11,385 nucleotides of DNA, from contig DAITMB010000146.1 in the NCBI GenBank assembly GCA_036835375.1, positions 1 to 11,385 on the forward strand, read 5' to 3'. A program made the position numbers and the translations under genes. Position 1 is the stretch's first letter; each line of letters begins with the position of its first letter. Shown here one piece after another: positions 1 to 5,963 of this stretch. The notes under the pieces are model-generated. The model saw only the letters and a list, made by a program, of their open reading frames with translations. It did no database searches and had not been told where the DNA came from. This stretch comes from JANQTF01 sp036835375 (GTDB taxonomy: Bacteria; Bacteroidota; Bacteroidia; J057).

Positions 1-74
1 AGGTCAGCTGGGGGATGGATTTGGGCTTGCGCAAAGCGTTCCCGCAATTTCTCTTCAAATGATTCAGATGACAT
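1..74 (-). CDS. Sigma-factor-linked protein, N-terminal fragment (gene runs off the left edge)
   Basis: An ATG at 74-72 opens a frame that stays open to the window edge: 24 complete codons beginning MSSESFEEKLRERFAQAQ and continuing IHPPAD. It overlaps the last 11 bases of the sigma factor gene in another frame, which suggests translational coupling. In Bacteroidota, genes directly after ECF sigma factors often encode a membrane protein whose cytoplasmic N-terminus has this pattern: a short amphipathic helix with F..kLre.F, then a Pro-Pro step usually followed by a Trp. Such proteins are candidate anti-sigma factors or sigma-linked outer-membrane-associated proteins. The resemblance and the overlap are visible; the function is inferred. 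The membrane segment and C-terminus lie outside the window, so the product cannot be named firmly. Confidence 0.6.
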   Translation of the reverse strand, partial: MSSESFEEKLRERFAQAQIHPPAD

Positions 75-627
75 CCTTGTAAATCTTTACGCTGCTGTAA
101 ACTTGACTGAGGCGTTTTCTTAACAGGCTTCTTGCGCGCGTGTACTGTGACCGAGAGGTGCTCTCCGTGATGCCGAGTTTTTCTCCAATCTCAGCATGAG
201 AATAGCCCTCCACGGCATAGAGGTTGAAGGTGATCCGGTAGCCATCGGGCAGACTTTGCACGATCTCGAACAGCGTAGCCAGTTCTAATTGATCGAGCGC
301 ATCTTCAGCGTGCGACTCGTGGTGAATGGCGTCATTGACCTCCGACTCCTGGAGCTGATACTTGTGCTTGCGCAGGTGGTCGATGGCCGTGTTGATGACG
401 ATCCTACGAATCCATCCTTCCAAAGAACCGCGATCGTCATAGCGATCGATGTGCTGAAACACTTTCACAAACCCGTCTTGAAGTATGTCTTCGGCGTCTC
501 CAACACTACGAGCATAGCGATGGCAGACAGCAAGCATCGTCGATGCAAACTGTTCGTACAGCCTTCGTTGGGACTTGGGGTCCTTCCGTCGGCAACCATC
601 TAGCATTTCTGCCTGGGACACTGCCAT
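64..627 (-). CDS. RNA polymerase sigma factor, ECF (sigma-70 family)
   Basis: This 187-residue protein has the usual length and two-domain build of an ECF sigma factor. Region 2 spans about residues 22-88, with the core-binding helix around GDAEDILQDGFVKVFQHI and the -10-recognition part ending in WIRRIVINTAIDHLRK. Region 4 spans about residues 124-172: LPDGYRITFNLYAVEGYSH, then the helix-turn-helix AEIGEKLGITESTSRSQYTR that reads the -35 element. The GYR.tFNLY.vEGYSH.EI pattern is typical of Bacteroidota ECF factors. The start at 627 has no visible Shine-Dalgarno, which is normal for the phylum. A poor match to the -7 box lies at 666-673 on this strand (TACATTTC), without a good -33 element. 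Its stop overlaps the next gene (ATG at 74), its likely regulatory partner. Target genes cannot be told from the sequence. Confidence 0.93.
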   Translation of the reverse strand: MAVSQAEMLDGCRRKDPKSQRRLYEQFASTMLAVCHRYARSVGDAEDILQDGFVKVFQHIDRYDDRGSLEGWIRRIVINTAIDHLRKHKYQLQESEVNDAIHHESHAEDALDQLELATLFEIVQSLPDGYRITFNLYAVEGYSHAEIGEKLGITESTSRSQYTRARSLLRKRLSQVYSSVKIYKDVI

Positions 628-743
628 AAAATCTTAGCTAGTCATCGGCGTCGAAGTGGGCGATCGAAATGTAGTCAACACCATAGAAGTCTGTTTCCAA
701 ATGCTGGCAGAAGGTTACTGGAAAATTGCCTTTCTCTTCCCAA

Positions 744-780
744 GATCCCACACAAGAATTGCAGGATTCTGTGCTGGGTC
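744..780. repeat. Imperfect long inverted repeat (hairpin)
   Basis: Positions 744-759 pair with 766-780 around the six-base loop TGCAGG. The stem has 14 base pairs interrupted only by single-base bulges at 746, 754 and 774. The innermost run is AGAAT/ATTCT, then CAC/GTG, then CCCA/TGGG, then GA/TC. No T-run follows on either strand, so it does not look like an intrinsic terminator. It lies in the non-coding leader side of the sigma factor gene, about 120-150 bases upstream of its start. Role unknown. Confidence 0.45.
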
Positions 781-890
781 TAGCTTTCTTCGGCCGCCAC
801 TACAACGGCTCTCCCGCTTGGAACGCTGCACCCAAGGAGCAAAAAAATAGGGGCTTTCGCCAAGCTCATCTTTCCCTTCGCACATTCCTC

Positions 891-932
891 AAAAAAACCG
901 CGCACCCAGATCTCTTGATCCAGACGCGCGGT
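891..932 (-). terminator. Rho-independent terminator, minus strand
   Basis: Read on the minus strand, ACCGCGC (932-926) pairs with GCGCGGT (903-897). The seven-T run at 897-891 begins with the last stem base and continues directly after it. The 22-base loop contains two GATC tetramers separated by four bases that can pair further. It lies about 160 bases after the stop of the aminotransferase gene and before the sigma factor gene, so it probably ends the aminotransferase transcript and separates the two units. Confidence 0.65.
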
Positions 933-1090
933 AGCGGCATCCCAAAAGTAATACCGCAGAAATAGGAGAGCCAGAAGCGATATTTGAGCAAATCAGCTCA
1001 AGATCAACGCTGCATGGGATTCCCTCAAGACACCTTAGCCTTCGCGACTTAGGCCAGTGAAGCGACACTATGGAGATAAACTCAGGTCCC

Positions 1091-2251
1091 TCAAGCGCCC
1101 ACTACTCGCTGGAAGGCACTGTAGAAGTATTCCATGTCCTCCATCGTCCCGATACTCACACGACAGTGAGACTTGTCCCCGATATCAAACATTCGAATGC
1201 CTACGCCCAGGTCCAACATGCTGCTCCGAAATTGGCTGCTGCGCATCTCAACGGGAATGAGGACGAAGTTGGCAGATGGGGGAAAATACGCATGACCATC
1301 TTTGTCCAGAGACTGACACAGAAACTCACGGGCTTTTCGGTTTTTGTCGCGAGAAGATGCCACGAAATCTGGATCTTCCAAGGCAGCCAATCCCGCCGCA
1401 ATGCCCACACTAGAGAGCGCCATCCCCGTGTGGCTGATGGCTTTCAACTGTTGAATCAAGTCGGGTGCCCCCACCAAATAGCCCATCCTGATGCCAGCCA
1501 GTCCATAGATTTTGGAGAAAGTGCGCGAGATGATCACGTTGCTGCCTTCTCGCACAAAGGTCATCATGCTGTGTTTGTTGTGGTCTTCGAGGTACTCAAT
1601 GTAGGCTTCGTCCACAAAGATCGGCACTTTGGGAGCGACCTTGCGACAAAAATTAAACATTTCGCGAGAATCCGTTACTGTTCCAGTAGGATTATTAGGA
1701 TTGCAAATATACACCAACGACGCACCTTCGAAACTCGCATTTTCCATCGCTTTCAGATCATGAGCATGGGTGCTCGTGAGTGGAATGCTGCGGCATTTGC
1801 CGCCGACGCTTCTCACCGTTTCCGCTAGCGAGGGATAGGTAGGATCTGCACTGAGCAAAGTTCCCTGCCCCACCAGCCCGATGGCAATCAGATCCAGCAA
1901 AGAAGTGGATCCTGGCCCGAGCATCACGCAATTTTCGTTTACACCTTCTTTTTCGGCGATCTTCTTCACCAACTCTCCACTGCGATCATAAGGGTAGCGA
2001 TTTCCGTGAGAAAGGCTGGCAACAATGGCCTCTTTCACCGCAGGAGAAGGTCCGTAGGGATTTTCGTTGGCGAGAAGCCGCACGCGCAAGTCGGGAAGTC
2101 CTGGCGAAGGATTCAAGTCGTCATCCAGGCGGAGGAGCTCCCGGCGCTGAAATACGGGGCTGGCTTGGGAGACAAAAGGCGCAGTTGCCAGTCCCGCTGC
2201 AAGCAGCGCAGAGGACTTCAACCATTGGCGGCGAGATGATTTCTGACTCAT
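1091..2251 (-). CDS. Tat-exported class I/II PLP-dependent aminotransferase, HisC-like
   Basis: This 386-residue protein is a fold-type I aminotransferase closest in pattern to histidinol-phosphate aminotransferase (HisC). The core begins near residue 57 with LLANENPYGPSP, followed by NPNNPTG (184-190), the cofactor-contacting D214 and Y217 in VDEAYIEY, the PLP-binding lysine K247 in SRTFSKIYG, R255 in GIRMGY and the substrate carboxylate arginine R364 in CRVSIGT. All expected active-site residues are present. The first 30 residues form a twin-arginine signal: SRRQWLK at 6-12, a hydrophobic stretch SALLAAGLATA, and a plausible cleavage site after VSQA (30). The enzyme should therefore be folded with its cofactor and then exported by Tat, which argues against a role in cytoplasmic histidine synthesis. 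Substrate unknown. It appears monocistronic, transcribed divergently from asd, with a promoter box at 2273-2280 and a terminator at 891-932. Confidence 0.9.
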   Translation of the reverse strand: MSQKSSRRQWLKSSALLAAGLATAPFVSQASPVFQRRELLRLDDDLNPSPGLPDLRVRLLANENPYGPSPAVKEAIVASLSHGNRYPYDRSGELVKKIAEKEGVNENCVMLGPGSTSLLDLIAIGLVGQGTLLSADPTYPSLAETVRSVGGKCRSIPLTSTHAHDLKAMENASFEGASLVYICNPNNPTGTVTDSREMFNFCRKVAPKVPIFVDEAYIEYLEDHNKHSMMTFVREGSNVIISRTFSKIYGLAGIRMGYLVGAPDLIQQLKAISHTGMALSSVGIAAGLAALEDPDFVASSRDKNRKAREFLCQSLDKDGHAYFPPSANFVLIPVEMRSSQFRSSMLDLGVGIRMFDIGDKSHCRVSIGTMEDMEYFYSAFQRVVGA

Positions 2252-2272
2252 AGGAAGGGATAATTTTCAGAT

Positions 2273-2280
2273 CAAACTTA
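2273..2280 (-). promoter_or_regulatory. Probable -7 box for the exported aminotransferase gene
   Basis: TAAGTTTG on the minus strand is an exact match to the Bacteroidota -7 consensus TAnnTTTG. It lies 21-28 bases upstream of the start codon, implying a short leader of roughly 15 bases. No clear TTG is seen at the -33 spacing, so the support is the one box plus position. Confidence 0.4.
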
Positions 2281-2599
2281 CACCTCATGCAAGGCGCTGG
2301 GACAGGAAATATAGTGATATATCTCTATCCTCTGGCGAAGCTGTTGAATTCAACCCATTACATTAAAAGAGATCCCTTCCGCCGAAAGCAGCTTTTTACA
2401 TTCGAAGAAGGAAAAACCTATTGTTAAGACTTCATTTTTGCAAATCTCGCTATTCGTCTCCAAACACAGAATTCGGTATGCCACACGATGGATGATTCGC
2501 AGTGCTTCAGAAGGAGCTCACAGCTATTATTCGCTTCGAATAGAACAAAAAAGAGGCGTGGAAGCTTTTTTCCTTTTCCGGATTTTTACGCATTTGTAC

Positions 2600-2607
2600 T
2601 ATCTTTG
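2600..2607 (+). promoter_or_regulatory. Probable -7 box for asd
   Basis: TATCTTTG matches the Bacteroidota -7 consensus TAnnTTTG exactly and lies about 50 bases upstream of the asd start, implying a leader of about 40-45 bases. The -33 region (around 2574-2580) is T-rich but lacks a clean TTG. Confidence 0.5.
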
Positions 2608-2656
2608 CGATCCTTGTCCCGAAGATCATTTTCGCATCACCAAAGCGTAGGAACAG

Positions 2657-3643
2657 ATGAAAATTGCTGTCGTAGGAGCCACCGGGCTCGTAGGTACCGA
2701 GATGCTGCACATGCTTGCAGGATGCTCTTTGCCCATCACCGAACTATTGCCTGTGGCCTCTGCCCGCTCAATCGGTAAATCGGTTCAGTTTCGCGGAAAG
2801 AACTACCCTGTTCTGTCCATGGAGGCCGGAATCGCAGCCCGTCCTGATGTAGCAATTTTTTCGGCTGGCGGTGCCACATCCAAAGAATACGCACCTCTGT
2901 ACGTTGCCGCAGGCGCACTGGTGATCGACAATTCTTCTGCCTGGCGAATGGACAAAGATGTACCCCTCGTGGTACCTGAGGTCAACCTCCACCACATTGG
3001 CGACGCGCGGCTCATCGCCAATCCCAACTGCTCCACCATCCAAATGGTCGTCGCATTAGCACCACTGCACAAGCGATTTGGTATTCGCAGGCTTGTGATT
3101 TCTACCTACCAGAGTGTGACGGGCACAGGAAAAGCTGCTGTGGATCAGCTGTTTGGGGAGCGAGAAGGGAAAGAGCACCAAGCGGTATATCCTCAGCGAA
3201 TTGATCTCAATTGCCTGCCCCAATGCGATGTGTTTCTCGATAACGACTACACCAAAGAGGAAATGAAGCTCGTCCATGAGACACGCAAAATCCTCTCTGA
3301 TCCCACCATCCGCATCACCGCCACAGCCGTGCGGGTGCCCGTGATCGGCGGCCATTCCGAAGCAGTGAATGTAGAATTTGCTCAGCCCTTTACCATCGAA
3401 GAAGTACGCAACATCCTTAGCCAAGCGCCTGGAGTTGTGGTACTGGATGATCCCGCTACCCTCAGCTACCCCACTTGCCGGGAAGCGCATGGTCGCGACG
3501 AGGTATTTGTAGGAAGAATTCGTCGCGATGAGTCCATCGACAATGGCCTCAACCTGTGGATCGTGGCCGACAACCTTCGCAAAGGAGCCGCCACCAACGC
3601 TGTACAAATCGCGGAAGCATACTTTTCCCGTGAACGAGCCTGA
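2657..3643 (+). CDS. asd: Aspartate-semialdehyde dehydrogenase
   Basis: Asd reduces 4-phospho-L-aspartate to L-aspartate 4-semialdehyde with NADPH in the cytoplasm, the branch point to lysine/diaminopimelate, threonine and methionine. The 328-residue length is normal for the family. The NADP-binding fold opens the protein (MKIAVVGATGLVG, glycine motif at 7-13). SSAWRM is at 93-98, the catalytic cysteine is C125 in NPNCSTIQ, the SVTGTGKAA segment is at 153-161, and the catalytic histidine is H233 in VRVPVIGGHSEAVNVE. The C-terminal NAD-domain helix is at about 303-322 (ADNLRKGAATNAVQIAEAY). A short Shine-Dalgarno-like AGGA (2649-2652) lies four bases before the ATG. A good -7 promoter box sits at 2600-2607. 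The stop overlaps the next gene by 14 bases, so the two are likely co-transcribed. Nothing is missing from the active site. Confidence 0.97.
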   Translation: MKIAVVGATGLVGTEMLHMLAGCSLPITELLPVASARSIGKSVQFRGKNYPVLSMEAGIAARPDVAIFSAGGATSKEYAPLYVAAGALVIDNSSAWRMDKDVPLVVPEVNLHHIGDARLIANPNCSTIQMVVALAPLHKRFGIRRLVISTYQSVTGTGKAAVDQLFGEREGKEHQAVYPQRIDLNCLPQCDVFLDNDYTKEEMKLVHETRKILSDPTIRITATAVRVPVIGGHSEAVNVEFAQPFTIEEVRNILSQAPGVVVLDDPATLSYPTCREAHGRDEVFVGRIRRDESIDNGLNLWIVADNLRKGAATNAVQIAEAYFSRERA

Positions 3644-3905
3644 TCCGAATCCGTCTCCGTCGAACGAGTCTGCGCTGCCTTCCTACACGCCAGCGCAGTT
3701 GGCCCTGCGCAATGGTCAAGACCGCGACGAGATCTGGGTCGCCTACAAGGGCATTATCTATGAAGTTTCGCACAGTCGTCACTGGCGCGGGGGCATCCAC
3801 TATCGTCACTGGGCTGGGCAGGATCTCACCGCCGAATTGGCCGATGCTCCGCACGGTGATTATGTGTTCAAACCCCTCACAGCAGTAGGAAAATTATTTG
3901 GGTAA
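3630..3905 (+). CDS. Small cytochrome-b5-like heme-binding protein
   Basis: The frame encodes a compact soluble domain resembling the bacterial/archaeal cytochrome-b5-like 'predicted heme/steroid binding protein' group. It reads LPSYTPAQLALRNGQDRDE, then WVAYKGIIYEVSHSRHW, GGIHYRHWAGQDLTAELADA, and PHGDYVFKPLTAVGKL. In that group, the histidines in the H..H.AG.DLT segment (H57/H60) and in APHG (H75) are the candidate axial heme ligands. There is no signal peptide or membrane segment, so it is probably cytoplasmic. The frame is open upstream into asd with an ATG at 3528. However, the family's usual length and the loss of homology before LPSYT favour the GTG at 3630, giving 91 residues and a 14-base overlap with asd. 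No ATG is available between 3630 and the domain. Electron-transfer or ligand-binding role unknown; the link to asd may be only positional. Confidence 0.82.
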   Translation: MNEPDPNPSPSNESALPSYTPAQLALRNGQDRDEIWVAYKGIIYEVSHSRHWRGGIHYRHWAGQDLTAELADAPHGDYVFKPLTAVGKLFG

Positions 3906-4359
3906 GTTCTTTTCCGTTACCCTCATACCTTTTCCGGCCAGAAGAGTATGTACACTTTTGTGGTCGGATTTAGTCAATCAAATGAGGATCTTCAAGGCAA
4001 CCTGTCTGTAGAAACAGACAGGTTGTGTTGTGCTCCTTTCCACTTCTTGCAACAAATGACGTCCATTGAAACATGTCATCAATAAGACACGAGTGGGAGA
4101 TTTTTAACGTCCCAGAAACACTTTTAATATCCTGACAACCAGTGTATTAATTCATTTTTGATTTGCTCTAAATATCACTTACCTCCACAGCTTTCATCAT
4201 ACATCCAAGATCATTTTCATCTCACACGATCGAATATCAGTTGGGCTTGAGTGCTTGAATTCTCTGACCTCTTTTCCTTCCCATCACGCACCTTGATTCC
4301 GTTACTGCTCATTTGACAATCGCCGCAGAAGGATCATTCGATCCACGTTGCTTTATGAC
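3906..4359. other. Non-coding gap before comEC, 454 bp
   Basis: I find no convincing reading frame on either strand. The first part has a perfect 12-bp inverted repeat (3998-4025). The last 30 bases hold two small hairpins leading into comEC. The rest is AT-richer than the neighbouring genes, and I see no clear TAnnTTTG promoter box or tRNA-like structure in it. Confidence 0.55.
3998..4025. repeat. Perfect 12-bp inverted repeat downstream of the cytochrome-b5-like gene
   Basis: CAACCTGTCTGT (3998-4009) and ACAGACAGGTTG (4014-4025) are exact reverse complements around the four-base loop AGAA. The repeat lies 92 bases after the stop at 3905. No T-run follows on either strand (plus continues TGTTGTGCTCC), so it is not a classic intrinsic terminator. 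It may still end or protect the 3' end of the asd transcript, or be a protein-binding site. Confidence 0.6.
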
Positions 4360-4370
4360 ATGAAAGCAAC
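4331..4370 (+). promoter_or_regulatory. Two tandem hairpins at the comEC start
   Basis: The first hairpin is GGATC-ATTC-GATCC at 4331-4344. Two bases later comes a perfect 8-bp stem, GTTGCTTT (4347-4354) with AAAGCAAC (4363-4370), around the eight-base loop ATGACATG. That loop's last three bases are the probable comEC start codon (4360-4362). Such an arrangement could control translation initiation. The structure is visible; the regulatory role is inference. Confidence 0.35.
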
Positions 4371-5931
4371 AATACACGCTCCCCTCTTCAAAACAGCCGC
4401 CGCATTTCTTGCTGGCATTTTGTTGACAGCTAAGATCGGCATGGTTGTATATGCGATGCTGGTTCCTGTGGTCTTACTGGCCGCCGCAAGCCGGATCAGG
4501 AAGCTACATCCGATGAAGCGCGACCAGATTGGGTCGATGGCTTTGCTGGGGCTTTTTCTGGTCTTGGGTGCTGCATGGCACGATGTCAAGACCTGGAATC
4601 CACAGGGCGGCATCCCGAGCCAGCTAGTCGGAGAGCGGGTGATGTTGCGAGGTTTGGTGGATCGCGCACCAAAAATCACCGACTATGGCCGCTACACGTG
4701 GCTGCGTCTCGAATCTGCGAAAGCGGACTCTGCCTTGTTTTCTCTCTCGGGCCGCTGCGTGGTGTATCTGAGCCTGCAAGACAGTAGTGCACTTGCCGAG
4801 GGTGACACACTCCTTGTGCTGGCAGACTTGAAGGTGGCGACCAGCCGCAACGAGGGATATCTTGAATACCTTCATAGCCAAGGCATTTTTCACGCTGCTT
4901 ATGCGAAGCAGACCATTGTCTTGCCAGCGCAGCACCGGGGAGCCATGGCGTGGATGGCGGCTTATCGCACCACGTTGAGCGAGCGACTAGGGGGCCTTTT
5001 TGCTGATTCTTCCCACGCCGGGATCGCTCAAGCGATGTTTTTGGGAGACAAGCAAGGGCTGAGTGCCGATACGAAAGCAGCCTTTGCGCGGACAGGTCTC
5101 AGCCACATTTTGGCGGTGTCGGGGCTGCATGTCGGTGTCATTTTCCTGGGGTTGGGGATGTTGTTTCATCTCATTCGTCGCTTGCCACAGGGCCACCGGA
5201 TCCAGCAATTGTTGATTCTTGGGGCGCTTCTGGGCTACATGGTGCTGGCTGGTGCTGGTGCAGCAGTGGTGCGCGCCGTCCTGATGTTTGGGATGATCCT
5301 TGTGGTGAAGCTCTTAGGAAAAAAGGCCCATCTGCTGAATGTCTTAGCTTTTTCAGCTTGGTGCCAAATGCTGTGGGACCCCGCTGTGATTTTTGAGGTA
5401 GGATTTCAGCTCTCCTACGCCGCCGTGTTGGGCATCTTTTGGCTGCTCCCCAGCTTAGAAAAACAATGGCCAAAACAGTCGCCCCTTTGGTTGAAAAATC
5501 TCTATGGCGGCCTGGGCGTCACAATCGCCGCGACCCTCTTTACCACGCCTTTTGTGCTCTACTATTTTGGAACATTCCCCTCTTGGTTTCTGCTGAGCAA
5601 TGTGCCTGTCAGCTTTTTGGCCTTTCCGCTCATTCTGTGTGGATTTCTCACGGTGGTGCTGTCGATGCTGTGTCCTTGGCAAGCGCCCGTGCAAGGCATG
5701 GCCCATATCTGCGACACTCTCATCGGATGGCTCAACACCTGGGCTGACATTTGCTCCTCCCTTCCCTACGCCGGCTTGAGCCTCGACACGCTGTCTCTCG
5801 CTCACGTATGGATCATCGGTGGACAGTTGCTGGTCGTCTGGATCCTGTTTCGCCTTCCGACGTGGAGTAAAAAGGGCCTTTTTCAGTTCACTCCCCGCAG
5901 TTTCCGCCTTTTACATTCGCCGATGCCATGA
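4360..5931 (+). CDS. comEC: ComEC/Rec2 family DNA uptake channel protein
   Basis: ComEC forms the inner-membrane channel through which single-stranded DNA enters during natural transformation. The 523-residue product has two N-terminal membrane helices (about 12-24 and 28-44) and a third at about 60-72. A soluble OB-like stretch follows (about 86-195). The Competence domain then shows the hallmark AMFLGDKQGLSADTKAAFAR (225-244) and TGLSHILAVSGLHVGV (245-260), LAGAGAAVVRAVLM (296-309) and FEVGFQLSYAAVLGIF (345-360), with eight or so further helices. There is no C-terminal metallo-beta-lactamase domain; such short forms are common in Bacteroidota. An in-frame TTG at 4348 would add four residues, but I prefer the ATG at 4360 because it is a stronger codon; neither has a clear Shine-Dalgarno. 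It starts a tight row with the crotonase gene 32 bases downstream. Other competence genes are not in the window. Confidence 0.92.
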   Translation: MKATIHAPLFKTAAAFLAGILLTAKIGMVVYAMLVPVVLLAAASRIRKLHPMKRDQIGSMALLGLFLVLGAAWHDVKTWNPQGGIPSQLVGERVMLRGLVDRAPKITDYGRYTWLRLESAKADSALFSLSGRCVVYLSLQDSSALAEGDTLLVLADLKVATSRNEGYLEYLHSQGIFHAAYAKQTIVLPAQHRGAMAWMAAYRTTLSERLGGLFADSSHAGIAQAMFLGDKQGLSADTKAAFARTGLSHILAVSGLHVGVIFLGLGMLFHLIRRLPQGHRIQQLLILGALLGYMVLAGAGAAVVRAVLMFGMILVVKLLGKKAHLLNVLAFSAWCQMLWDPAVIFEVGFQLSYAAVLGIFWLLPSLEKQWPKQSPLWLKNLYGGLGVTIAATLFTTPFVLYYFGTFPSWFLLSNVPVSFLAFPLILCGFLTVVLSMLCPWQAPVQGMAHICDTLIGWLNTWADICSSLPYAGLSLDTLSLAHVWIIGGQLLVVWILFRLPTWSKKGLFQFTPRSFRLLHSPMP

Positions 5932-5963
5932 ATTTCCTGTAGCTTGCTAAAAAGCCGCAGAAC

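Larger units (their letters stand above)
628..1090. other. Non-coding 463-bp stretch between the sigma factor and the aminotransferase gene
   Basis: Both flanking genes point left, so this holds the 3' region of the aminotransferase transcript and the promoter region of the sigma factor. I see a terminator at 891-932, an imperfect long hairpin at 744-780, and a smaller inverted repeat at 984-1001 (TTGAGC, six-base loop, GCTCAA). Open frames exist on both strands (79 codons from 726 on plus; 71 codons at 780-992 on minus), but neither shows a recognisable domain. The minus one lacks an ATG at its beginning and is crossed by the terminator hairpin. Confidence 0.6.
2252..2656. other. Divergent intergenic region, 405 bp
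   Basis: This separates the leftward aminotransferase gene from the rightward asd gene. It carries one phylum-type -7 box facing each way (2273-2280 minus; 2600-2607 plus) and a small AT-rich inverted repeat, ATATA-GTGA-TATAT, near 2317-2330. A plus-strand open frame from 2438 (70 codons) has no recognisable features and runs through the asd promoter box, so I do not call it a gene. Confidence 0.6.

Noticed and set aside
1070..1828. A 252-codon plus-strand open frame
   Set aside because: It lies wholly antisense to the aminotransferase gene, whose active-site motifs are intact; the translation shows no domain and is a shadow.
2438..2650. A 70-codon plus-strand open frame just upstream of asd
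   Set aside because: It runs through the probable asd promoter box, has no ribosome binding site and no family features.
3056..3607. A 183-codon minus-strand open frame
   Set aside because: Antisense shadow of asd with no recognisable domain.
2622..4218. The 12-base string AAGATCATTTTC occurs both before asd (2622-2633) and before comEC (4207-4218)
   Set aside because: A few exact 12-base matches are expected by chance in a window this long, and the second copy has no promoter box next to it.
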